The position numbers were made by a program, and so were the translations under genes. From the NCBI RefSeq assembly GCF_004364635.1, contig NZ_SOAX01000004.1, positions 62,001-126,000 of the forward strand: 64,000 bases of DNA. The letters run 5' to 3'. The notes under the pieces are model-generated. The model was given only the letters and a program-made list of their open reading frames with translations. It did no database searches and was not told where the DNA came from. Of this stretch, positions 25,025 to 32,516 are shown piece by piece; the stretch's first letter is position 1, and each line of letters opens with the position of its first letter. The stretch is from Halospina denitrificans. GTDB taxonomy: Bacteria; Pseudomonadota; Gammaproteobacteria; Pseudomonadales; Oleiphilaceae.

Positions 25025-26755
25025 ATGAAAAAAACCGGTGCTTCCCTGGTTCGTCACGCCCTTGAACAACTCGGCATCCAGTGGACCTTTGGTATTCCCG
25101 GGGTCCACAACACCGAGATCTACGACGAACTGAACCAGTCCGAGTCCATACTGCCCACCCTGGTCACCCATGAGATGAGCGCGGCCTTCATGGCCGATGC
25201 GGTCAGCCGGACCGGCGCCGGTGTGGGCACTTTGCTGATCGTGCCAGCGGCGGGCGTTACCCATGCCGCCAGTGGCATCGGGGAGGCGGGGATCGACGGG
25301 ATTCCCATGCTGATCATCTCCGGAGGAATCCATTCGGAAAGCGGGACCCGCTACCAGCTCCATGAGATGGACCAGCATGCCCTGCTGGCGCCAATCACCA
25401 AGAAGACCTGGCGGGTTACCCGGCACAGCGATGTCATCCCGACCCTTTACGAGGCTTACACCACGGCTGTTACCGGCGAGCCCGGGCCGGTGTTCGTCGA
25501 GATCCCCTACAACATCAGCAACTTCATCGGGGATGTGGATGACATGCCCGACTTCAAGGCGCCGGACCTGCCCCCGACACCCCCGGAAGCATCAATCCGG
25601 GCGGCGGCGGAAGCGCTGATAGAGGCCCGCAAGCCCGGGATTTTCGTGGGCTGGGGCGCGGTTGATGCCACGGACAGCCTCAAGGCCCTGGCCGACCACC
25701 TCGATGCGCCCGTGGCCACGACCCTCCAGGGGCTGAGCGCCTTCCCCCACAACCATCCCCTGCACACCGGCATGGGCATGGGGGATTACTCGGTGCCGGC
25801 GGCGACCAATGCCTTCAAGGATATTGACTGCCTGCTTGCCATCGGCACCCGGTTCTCCGAGATCCCCACCGGCAGCTACGCCATCCACCCGCCGGAGACA
25901 CTGATCCACCTGGACATCAATCCGAACGTATTCAGCGCCAATTACCCGGCCAGCCATACCCTGGAGGGGGATGCCCGCAACACAGTGCCCGCGCTGCTCA
26001 AGGCTGTGCAGAAGCTGCGTCCGGAACCGGCACAATCGGGCATACGCGGTACCATTGCCACCGATAAGCAGGCGTACTACGACCAGTGGCGCCAGCACGA
26101 CAGCGGGGACCGGGTGAATCCCGAACTCTTTTTCTCAAAACTCCGTGAGCGACTCGCGGACGACGCCATTGTGATTGCCGACGACGGCAACCATACCTTC
26201 CTGGCGGCGGAGCTGATGCCCATCCACGGCCCCCGGCGTTTCTTCTCGCCCAGCGATTTCAATGCCATGGGCTACTGTGTTCCGGCCGCCATTGGGGCCA
26301 AGCAGGCCAGGCCGGAAGTCGATGTGGTTGGAATCGTGGGTGACGGGGCTCTGCTGATGACGGGGATGGAGCTGATCACCGCCGCGCGCTGTGGGTTGGG
26401 CATCGTGATGGTGGTGTTCAATGATGGCGAGCTGTCCCAGATCGCCCAGGCCCAGAAGATCCCCTACAACCGCAAGACCTGCACCGTGCTGACGGAGCTG
26501 GACTACGCCGCGCTCAGTCAGGCGCTCGGGGTGGAGTACGTGAGCATACCGAACAATGAAACCCTGGAAACGGGGCTCGCCGATGCCTTCGGAAAAGCCG
26601 CTGACAACCGACCGGTACTGGTGGACCTGCGCGTGGATTACAGCCGCAAGACGCGTTTCACACAGGGGGTGGTGAAGACCAACCTTTCAAGGATGACCAC
26701 CCGGGACAAGACCCGGGTGATCGGCAGGGCACTCTGGCGGCGGGTGACCGGCTAG
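25025..26755 (+). CDS. Thiamine pyrophosphate-dependent enzyme (acetolactate synthase-like)
   Basis: A 576-residue TPP enzyme with the three-domain layout of the acetolactate synthase/benzoylformate decarboxylase family: N-terminal Pyr domain with the conserved glutamate in VTHEMSAAFMAD (about residue 48), middle domain, and C-terminal PP domain with the TPP motif GDGALLMTGMEL ... NDGE (GDG-N27-N pattern). Active-site residues do not allow the substrate to be named. GGGAG precedes the ATG. Cotranscription with the FAD dehydrogenase suggests a short oxidation/decarboxylation pathway. Confidence 0.78.
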   Translation: MKKTGASLVRHALEQLGIQWTFGIPGVHNTEIYDELNQSESILPTLVTHEMSAAFMADAVSRTGAGVGTLLIVPAAGVTHAASGIGEAGIDGIPMLIISGGIHSESGTRYQLHEMDQHALLAPITKKTWRVTRHSDVIPTLYEAYTTAVTGEPGPVFVEIPYNISNFIGDVDDMPDFKAPDLPPTPPEASIRAAAEALIEARKPGIFVGWGAVDATDSLKALADHLDAPVATTLQGLSAFPHNHPLHTGMGMGDYSVPAATNAFKDIDCLLAIGTRFSEIPTGSYAIHPPETLIHLDINPNVFSANYPASHTLEGDARNTVPALLKAVQKLRPEPAQSGIRGTIATDKQAYYDQWRQHDSGDRVNPELFFSKLRERLADDAIVIADDGNHTFLAAELMPIHGPRRFFSPSDFNAMGYCVPAAIGAKQARPEVDVVGIVGDGALLMTGMELITAARCGLGIVMVVFNDGELSQIAQAQKIPYNRKTCTVLTELDYAALSQALGVEYVSIPNNETLETGLADAFGKAADNRPVLVDLRVDYSRKTRFTQGVVKTNLSRMTTRDKTRVIGRALWRRVTG

Positions 26756-26769
26756 GGACCGGCACCCGC
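26740..26769. terminator. Hairpin between convergent TPP-enzyme and ompW genes
   Basis: GCGGGTG (26740-26746) pairs with CACCCGC (26763-26769), enclosing the TPP-enzyme stop codon and a further CCGG/CCGG pairing. It is placed as a bidirectional terminator for two convergent genes, but lacks a T run. Confidence 0.35.
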
Positions 26770-26782
26770 GATACTATCGCGA

Positions 26783-27442
26783 TCAGAACTGATAGACCAC
26801 GTGGGCACGGTAGACCATGGGGTCAATCTTGACCGTGCCAATATCGGCGCCGTTCAGCTCCGCGTCGGTCTCAATATCCACATAGTAGGCGGAGGCGCCG
26901 ACGGACCACTGGTCATCCAGGGGCACATCAACACCGGCCTGGGCTGCGATTCCAAACGAATTATCCAGGCTCAGGTCGTTCGCACCTGTTGCCGTCTGGC
27001 CAGTAGCATTCAGCTCCTCATCCCAGAACATGGTGTAGTTGAGTCCAGCGCCCACATACGGCTTGAACCCGAGATCCATGCCGGAAAGCGGAAACCAGGA
27101 CACGGTGGCCGTTGGCGGCAGGTGCTTCGTGGAACCAATGGAGGAACCGCCAAGCTGGCTGGCCTCGATATCGTGCTCGAAGGGAGTGCTGGCGAGCAGG
27201 TCCAGACTCATGTTGTCCGTGACCATGTAACTCAGGCTGACAGCGGCCTGGATATCCCGGTCAGCCCGCAGGTCAAAGGCGCCACCCGCAACCCCTGAGT
27301 AGCTGCCGCCAGGCACGACACTGGCCAGACCGCCACGAACAATTGTATCGCCGGGCTCATAGGCCAGGGCCTGGGTGGTGGCCGCGAGGGCGGATACGGA
27401 AAGAGCGACTGCGATGCAGCAACGACTGGTGTTCAGACGCAT
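26783..27442 (-). CDS. ompW: OmpW family outer-membrane protein
   Basis: A 219-residue protein with a Sec signal (1-27, ending ALA) and an eight-stranded OmpW barrel: YEPGDTIVRGGLASVVPGG at the mature N-terminus, MSLDLLASTPFEHDI, STKHLPPTATVSWFP, KPYVGAGLNYTMFWDE and a C-terminal aromatic YQF. OmpW barrels let small hydrophobic molecules cross the outer membrane and are often induced under low oxygen. An FNR/DNR-like site (27501-27514) lies about 60 bases upstream. Confidence 0.92.
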   Translation of the reverse strand: MRLNTSRCCIAVALSVSALAATTQALAYEPGDTIVRGGLASVVPGGSYSGVAGGAFDLRADRDIQAAVSLSYMVTDNMSLDLLASTPFEHDIEASQLGGSSIGSTKHLPPTATVSWFPLSGMDLGFKPYVGAGLNYTMFWDEELNATGQTATGANDLSLDNSFGIAAQAGVDVPLDDQWSVGASAYYVDIETDAELNGADIGTVKIDPMVYRAHVVYQF

Positions 27443-27500
27443 TATCTGACTCCTGCTTGCGAATTTGGGGTGAGTCTACGCAAACGGGCCAGGATGATTC

Positions 27501-27514
27501 TTGATTTTCGTCAG
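27501..27514. promoter_or_regulatory. FNR/DNR-like site upstream of ompW
   Basis: TTGAT-TTTC-GTCAG matches the TTGAT-N4-GTCAA/ATCAA pattern of FNR/DNR regulators at 9 of 10 GTCAA-type positions. It is 59 bases upstream of ompW, which is FNR-controlled in E. coli. It could also act on dsrE. Confidence 0.45.
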
Positions 27515-27526
27515 ATACCTCGTCCT

Positions 27527-27546
27527 GGTAAGGGGATCCCCTTACC
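27527..27546. promoter_or_regulatory. Perfect 20-base palindrome in ompW/dsrE region
   Basis: GGTAAGGGGA is followed at once by its reverse complement, giving a perfect 20-base dyad with no spacer, 13 bases from the FNR/DNR-like site. It is a good candidate operator for a dimeric regulator acting on ompW or dsrE. Which one is unknown. Confidence 0.5.
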
Positions 27547-27757
27547 TTTCTGATTTCAGTATCGAATAATGGGTCTGAGCAGTTTGCTCTGGCGAGAAGG
27601 ATTACCGTATGCGCTGGAGGACCTCCGCATCCTCGCTTCCGCAGCCCGAGCCATCCCCTTCGCTTCTCGCATTGATGGGGTAACTGTGCGTCGGGCCATG
27701 ACACCCTATTCCCTCAATGATTCTATATTTTTATAGCATATTTACAAGGAAATCACC

Positions 27758-28102
27758 ATGTCTACTTTAATCATCATCAATGACCCACCCTACGGGACCG
27801 AAAGGCTCTACAACGGACTGCGTCTCGCTCATGCCCTCATGAAACAGGATGCTGACGTGACTGTCTTCCTTCTGGGGGATGCCGTGGCCGGGGCCAAGGC
27901 GGGCCAGAAAACACCCGATGGCTTCTACAACATCGAGCGCATGGTCAAGCGTGTGACTACCAAGGGGCGGATCTGGCTGTGCGGGACCTGCATGGACGCG
28001 CGCGGCATTACCGAAGACGAGGTCGTGAAGGGCGCTGAACGCAGCACCATGGATGCCCTGGCGGAAGCGACCATGGAGGCGGACAAGGTGCTGGTTTTCT
28101 GA
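27758..28102 (+). CDS. DsrE/DsrF-like sulfur transfer family protein
   Basis: A 114-residue protein of the DsrE/YchN fold: TLIIINDPPYGTERLYNGLRLAHAL at the N-terminus, VTVFLLGDAV, and a Cys-containing WLCGTCMDARGI segment where family members carry the reactive cysteine. Proteins of this kind carry persulfide sulfur between enzymes, but many have no known role. It is convergent with an ArsR-rhodanese gene, which would be a natural partner in sulfane sulfur handling together with the Sqr encoded upstream. Confidence 0.82.
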   Translation: MSTLIIINDPPYGTERLYNGLRLAHALMKQDADVTVFLLGDAVAGAKAGQKTPDGFYNIERMVKRVTTKGRIWLCGTCMDARGITEDEVVKGAERSTMDALAEATMEADKVLVF

Positions 28103-28106
28103 GAGG

Positions 28107-28128
28107 CCGTTCAGAAGCTACTGAACGG
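28107..28128. terminator. Hairpin between convergent dsrE-like and ArsR-rhodanese genes
   Basis: CCGTTCAG-AAGCTA-CTGAACGG is a perfect 8-bp stem just after the DsrE stop codon and overlapping the last codons of the convergent gene. It may serve as a bidirectional terminator; there is only a weak T stretch (GGTTTTCT) on one side. Confidence 0.4.
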
Positions 28129-28774
28129 GCAGCCCCGAGGCCTTCCATTCCGGGTAGCCGCTGTCAAAGCGAACCGCTGCGATGCCCTGCTCCCGCAGCA
28201 GTTGAACCGCATCCTCGGAAAGGGCACAGAAGGGACCCCGACAATAGGCCACGATGGTCTGCCCCTCAGGCAGTTCACGCAGACGCTCCTGCAGTTCTTC
28301 CACCGGGATGTTGAGGGCCCCGGGGAGATGCCCGGCGGAGTATTCCTGCTCGGGCCGGACATCAAGCAGGGTCACGCCGCCGCTCTCAATCTGCGCCATA
28401 AGCTCGTCCGCATCCACGGCATCAAGCTCCGAGCCATCGCCGTGGAAACTGTCCACAAGCTGGCGTACTTCGGCGATGTTGCGCTCAGCAACTTCCCGCA
28501 ATCCCGCCATCAGCGAAATCACACGGTCATCGGCAAGACCGTAGTACATGAAGCGCCCTTCCTTGCGCGAGCGCACCAGGCCGGCCCGGCGCATCTGCTG
28601 GAGGTGCTGTGACACCGTGGCCACCGCCAGCTCCGTCCCCTGGCTCAGCGACTCCACGCTGCGCTCACCCTGGGCAATCAGCTCCAGCAGTTCCCACCGA
28701 TACTCATGGCCAAGTGCCTTGGCAACCGCTGCGAAATGCTGGTAAATCGAGCGCTTCTGTTCGGTTCGGTTCAT
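28118..28774 (-). CDS. ArsR-family HTH regulator fused to a rhodanese domain
   Basis: A 218-residue fusion. Residues 5-105 form an ArsR winged helix (LGHEYRWELLELIAQGERSVESLSQ, then ATVSQHLQQMRRAGLVRSRKEGRFMYYGL). Residues 115-218 form a rhodanese domain with LLDVRPEQEYSAGHLPGALNIP and the active-site loop YCRGPFC (C178, with C183 close by). It lacks the ArsR metal-binding CxC motif. Such fusions are thought to sense sulfane sulfur or other thiol-reactive signals. I used the ATG at 28774 where the ArsR domain starts; one 16 codons upstream is possible. Confidence 0.85.
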   Translation of the reverse strand: MNRTEQKRSIYQHFAAVAKALGHEYRWELLELIAQGERSVESLSQGTELAVATVSQHLQQMRRAGLVRSRKEGRFMYYGLADDRVISLMAGLREVAERNIAEVRQLVDSFHGDGSELDAVDADELMAQIESGGVTLLDVRPEQEYSAGHLPGALNIPVEELQERLRELPEGQTIVAYCRGPFCALSEDAVQLLREQGIAAVRFDSGYPEWKASGLPVQ

Positions 28775-28893
28775 AGATCCATCGTTTCCAGATAATGCAG
28801 TCAGATTAATTGTATCAATCAATAATCCAATTGAAAGCGTGGTTCCTCGGGCTGGACGGGATGCTGATACAGCCCGACTGGAACCTGTGATGG

Positions 28894-29517
28894 TCAGGAA
28901 GACTCTATCCTGCGGAACAGGCAGTAAACGAAACTCTGAGTCACCCCTGACGGCGTCTGGTGCTGCTCCTTCTCCTGATCCACAAGCTCAAAACCCGCGC
29001 CGAATTCAGCCTGGAGCTCTTCCGGTCGGTAGCGCATAACCGGAAGCCCACTACACTCGGCCGGCCCATCTTCCGCAAAGGTTGCCACGATCAGGAACCC
29101 CCCCGGTTTCAGGGCATGACGCACAACATCGGCATAGGCGCGACGGTCGTCCGCCGAAGTCAGAAAGTGGAAAACAGCCCGGTCGTGCCAGAGGTCATAC
29201 CCGTTTTCGGGAAGTTCGGCTTCGAGGATATCCGCCTCCCACCACTGCACCTCCGACGCCCGATCACCGAGTCGTGCTCTGGCTGCCTGCAGCGCCGTAC
29301 CGGCAAGATCGAGGACTGTGATCTGACGCTGACCTTCGGAGAGCAAATCGTCTACCAGAGTTGATGCACCGCCGCCTACATCAATGATCGACGCCCTCGA
29401 GCCAACACCGGTTCTTTGAATCAGCTCGAGGGAGCGTTCAGCATGACTCTGATACCAACTGACTTCATCGGTATCCCGGCTCAGGTAAACACCGTCCCAA
29501 TGACGTTTTGCATCCAT
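28894..29517 (-). CDS. Class I SAM-dependent methyltransferase
   Basis: A 207-residue methyltransferase: RHWDGVYLSRDTDEVSWYQ at the N-terminus, SAM loop SIIDVGGGASTLVDDLL (43-59), VLDLAGTALQAARARL, WEADILEAELP and YDLWHDRAVFHFLTSADDR. This arrangement is common in a subgroup of small-molecule methyltransferases often noted as thiopurine/tellurite-like, but the acceptor is not readable. It lies 119 bases upstream of the ArsR-rhodanese start and is transcribed in the same direction; the upstream 140 bases are AT-rich and likely hold its promoter. Confidence 0.78.
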   Translation of the reverse strand: MDAKRHWDGVYLSRDTDEVSWYQSHAERSLELIQRTGVGSRASIIDVGGGASTLVDDLLSEGQRQITVLDLAGTALQAARARLGDRASEVQWWEADILEAELPENGYDLWHDRAVFHFLTSADDRRAYADVVRHALKPGGFLIVATFAEDGPAECSGLPVMRYRPEELQAEFGAGFELVDQEKEQHQTPSGVTQSFVYCLFRRIESS

Positions 29518-29660
29518 AAAATACCCGCCAACAATCTTTTATTAGATCTATAGATTGAATATTAATATCAGGAGTACATGCGTTCAACCGATGACGACAA
29601 TAAACAATGGGTGGATGAGTATGGATATCGCTCCATACCATACCACCGGAATCCACCCTG

Positions 29661-30620
29661 TTATCGGGATACGCGGCAGGCCCGATCCATGCTGTGGGAC
29701 GGTCCGTTCAGAAGGCGCTGGTGGTAGGATTCAAAGGCGGGAGACCCCGGAGGCCAGAGACTCTCGAACCAGTCGAGCCATTCGGGGGTCACCGCTTCAA
29801 TTGCGAGGGTATCCATATGGACGCCCTGGCAGACGGTTCCATAAACCGGCATAACCGGCGAAGGGTGCCGGCTGATGCGGGTGACCAGACCGCTTCGTTC
29901 ACCCTCAAAATTGGGCATGCCGGCCGCGCCGTTGTTCAGGACCATGGCATCGCCACCCGGGCCATCGAACCGTTGCATGAAAGGCAGGCAGGTATGGGTG
30001 CAGGCGAAAGCGTCCACGGCCGCGCGCTGGAACCAGCTTTCAATGGTCGCATCGCCCTGCCCCGGCGCAGGCATGGCTTCGACGGCCAGCCCCCACCCCG
30101 CGAGGGATTCAGGGTCGCCGTGGATGACACCCACTCGACACTCACCCACCTGGAAACGCAACTGGCGCGGCAGTGCTCCCAGTTTGTCCCGGAGATCCGG
30201 ACGGGATTCGATCATGCCCTTGAGATGCTCGATGATCCTGTTCGAACGTCCAACCATGGCGTTATCCACCCATTCCGGATAGGCACAGCCACAGCCGGCG
30301 CCCGGCTCCGGGTCGGCCAGCTCGGTTTCCACATTGCCCTGGAGGGCCGTGTACGCGAGCACCCGATCATTGATCTCTGCCATCGCGGCTGGTTCCGCAT
30401 TGAACCAGTTGAAGTCGCCATTGAAGACCAGGGTTGGCCTGGGCAGTCCTTTGGCCTCTTCCCGCGCCGCAAGCGCTTCCACATCATCCAGCGCCTGCCG
30501 GTTACCATAGAGACCGCCGATCACATAGAGGGTTTCAGCAGCGCGCGGCTCCAGGGTGGCAAGCGCCTCTGGTGATGTCCGGTAGGCGACTGGGCAACTA
30601 CGTCCCGGTTCCTGCATCAT
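29661..30620 (-). CDS. Degenerate calcineurin-like (metallophosphoesterase) protein
   Basis: A 319-residue protein with a metallophosphoesterase-like order of motifs but altered metal residues: LYVIGGLYGNRQALDDVEAL where the family has GDxHGN, then FNGDFNWF (GD motif kept), LQGNVETEL (GNHE changed), GVIHGDPES and ACTHTCLPF. It also has a Cys run GAGCGCAYPEW. It may bind metal differently or be non-catalytic. It overlaps the upstream symporter gene by four bases and is last in the run following nirBD. No role in nitrogen metabolism is known. Confidence 0.6.
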   Translation of the reverse strand: MMQEPGRSCPVAYRTSPEALATLEPRAAETLYVIGGLYGNRQALDDVEALAAREEAKGLPRPTLVFNGDFNWFNAEPAAMAEINDRVLAYTALQGNVETELADPEPGAGCGCAYPEWVDNAMVGRSNRIIEHLKGMIESRPDLRDKLGALPRQLRFQVGECRVGVIHGDPESLAGWGLAVEAMPAPGQGDATIESWFQRAAVDAFACTHTCLPFMQRFDGPGGDAMVLNNGAAGMPNFEGERSGLVTRISRHPSPVMPVYGTVCQGVHMDTLAIEAVTPEWLDWFESLWPPGSPAFESYHQRLLNGPSHSMDRACRVSR

Positions 30621-32017
30621 CCCTCCAAATCTCCAATACGGGCGTCACGCTCGGGCTGCAGGCCCAGGATAAATACGCTGAACCCGACCACCAGAATACC
30701 CAGGGTCACCACCAGCAGGTGCGAGTAGGTGTGTTCCAGCCCGGTCAGTGCGGCCAGCATCGTGATGTAACCGCTGTCTTCCAGGAAATAGAGCACGGCA
30801 CCTCCAATCGCCGCCACGCCATTGACGAGCAGGCTCCAGCCCGCCACGCGCCGCCCCAGAAAAATGCAGAATACGATCACTGGGGTCAGGAACAGCGAGG
30901 CCGTACCGCTGACCGCGACCGCAGCATACAGGTCGTCAGTGCCGAAAAACACCAGGAGCAGGCCACCCACCGCGAAGCCCGCCATGGCACGACGCCCGTT
31001 CGCAAGTGTGCGCCGCATCAGCCCCGAATCAACCACCATCAACTTGGAAACGCTGGAAAAGGTCGAATCCATGGTGGAGACAGCCGAGAGGACCAGGGCC
31101 AGTCCCACAAGGAACATGGCGGGGCCACCCAGCAGGCGATCAAGGGTGGTCAGGAAGTCGCCGTCGTCACCCGCGAAACGGCCGGTGTGAACGCCAATAA
31201 CCCCAAAGGCCAGAATCAGCAGGGCCGAGATAGCGAAGGCACGCAGGAAGCTCTGGCGCGTGGTGTCGCGATCCGCCAGAAAACCCCGATCCATCATGAC
31301 CGGATCATGCAGCGGATAGCTCAGCACCTGCAGGAGCGCGACTACCAGCAGGATCCAGCCAGGGCCAGTATCCTGGTTGGTGCCCGCCACCAGGCCACTG
31401 ATCGAGAAGCCATCACTGCTCAGCACCAGCCCAAGCAGAAGAACGATCACCACCACCAGAAACGCGGCCTGCCAGACGTCGGTATGCAGCGAGGCCCGCA
31501 GGCCTCCGGTCATGGAATAGACCAGCGTGATACCGGCTACCGCAACGATGGCCAGGTCTCCGGCGCCGTCGCCCCAGGTGCTGAAGACCATACCGACCAC
31601 CAGCAGGTTGGCAAACACTTCAGTCAACAGCCGCAGCGCGAGCAGCACATTGTAGGAGGCCGCACCCGCCACGCCGAAGCGCTCGGACAGGAATCCCTGG
31701 ACGTTGTCGACGCCGTGGTGGAACCGCAGGCGATCCACGATCAACCAACCGGTGAGGAAGGAGCCATAGTAGGCCGTATACGCCAGCGCGCCGGGCAGGC
31801 CGAAGAAATACCCCAGTATGCCCGCGTTGAGCAGGGAGCGCGCGAAAATCCAGGTGGTGACCTGGGACAGGGTCAGCGTCCAGACACCGGGCGCCGCGCC
31901 CGTATCGCTGGTCCCCCGGAAGAAGCCGTCCAGGGAGCGGGCCCGGGGCGCAAAGACGACGCTGGCCACGGCCACCGCCACAAGGATCAGCAGGAAACTG
32001 GGCAAATGGATGCTCAT
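30617..32017 (-). CDS. Sodium:solute symporter family transporter
   Basis: A 466-residue integral membrane protein with about 13 hydrophobic helices in the SSF (LeuT-like) pattern, including SQVTTWIFARSLLNAGILGYFFGLPGALAY near the N-terminus and a mid-protein AVSTMDSTFSSVSKLMVVDS typical of Na-binding helix 8. Substrate unknown; members carry solutes such as proline, pantothenate, urea or acetate. I used the start at 32017 since the first helix follows directly. Its position after nirBD, though 119 bases apart, suggests a nitrogen-source substrate as a guess only. Confidence 0.8.
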   Translation of the reverse strand: MSIHLPSFLLILVAVAVASVVFAPRARSLDGFFRGTSDTGAAPGVWTLTLSQVTTWIFARSLLNAGILGYFFGLPGALAYTAYYGSFLTGWLIVDRLRFHHGVDNVQGFLSERFGVAGAASYNVLLALRLLTEVFANLLVVGMVFSTWGDGAGDLAIVAVAGITLVYSMTGGLRASLHTDVWQAAFLVVVIVLLLGLVLSSDGFSISGLVAGTNQDTGPGWILLVVALLQVLSYPLHDPVMMDRGFLADRDTTRQSFLRAFAISALLILAFGVIGVHTGRFAGDDGDFLTTLDRLLGGPAMFLVGLALVLSAVSTMDSTFSSVSKLMVVDSGLMRRTLANGRRAMAGFAVGGLLLVFFGTDDLYAAVAVSGTASLFLTPVIVFCIFLGRRVAGWSLLVNGVAAIGGAVLYFLEDSGYITMLAALTGLEHTYSHLLVVTLGILVVGFSVFILGLQPERDARIGDLEG

Positions 32018-32136
32018 GTCACGCTCTTGGTCCCTCAGCTGGTTTCTTTGGTCGTACCCTGGCAATGACGCACAGGAGAGCGCCATGTTACATCACTGCC
32101 TCCAGCAAATTGAGACCAGGCCCTGTTTTTTGAGCC

Positions 32137-32505
32137 TCAGGCGGCCGCGCCGGTTCCCTCCGCCGACTCAGCGACCTGCACCTCGTCACCGTCCACGCGG
32201 ACGGCGTAGGTTGCCAGCTGGTGACTGTCATCCTCGATGCAACGGCCATCAAGCAATGAGAAGTGCTTCTTGTACAGCGGCGTGGCCACCACCGGCTCGC
32301 CCTGAATGTCACCCACAATGCCCCGGGCAATGATATTCACGCCCGAGATCGGACAGTAGTTGTCGACCACCAAGACCCGGTCGTCCAGTTCCGGGATCAG
32401 GAAAACCGCCACCTGCCGGTCGCGGTAACGGGCGCCCACGCCGGAGCCAACGACCAGGTCGGAAAGCCGTCCGATTGTGGTCCAGTTGTTATCGGATTGA
32501 GTCAT
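32137..32505 (-). CDS. nirD: Assimilatory nitrite reductase small subunit
   Basis: A 122-residue Rieske-fold small subunit of NADH-dependent nitrite reductase (NirBD). The fold is seen in DNYCPISGVNIIARGIVGDIQGEPVVATPLYKKHFSLLDGRCIED, taken in parts; the full set of Rieske Cys/His ligands is not present, as is normal for NirD. AAGGAGG precedes the ATG. It follows nirB by 11 bases. It is unrelated to the haem d1 gene also called nirD at 51231. Confidence 0.92.
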   Translation of the reverse strand: MTQSDNNWTTIGRLSDLVVGSGVGARYRDRQVAVFLIPELDDRVLVVDNYCPISGVNIIARGIVGDIQGEPVVATPLYKKHFSLLDGRCIEDDSHQLATYAVRVDGDEVQVAESAEGTGAAA

Positions 32506-32516
32506 GACAAACCTCC

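Larger units (their letters stand above)
27443..27757. other. Divergent intergenic region ompW/dsrE
   Basis: No gene in these 315 bases. The region contains an FNR/DNR-like site at 27501-27514 and a perfect 20-base palindrome at 27527-27546, both listed. The dsrE-proximal part (27700-27757) is AT-rich, with TATATTTTTATAGCATATTT, and may hold its promoter. The AAGGAA Shine-Dalgarno for dsrE is at about 27746. Confidence 0.55.

Noticed and set aside
30434-32068. A 544-codon frame on the plus strand
   Set aside because: It lies opposite the symporter gene and is a His/Gln/Arg-rich antisense shadow without family features.
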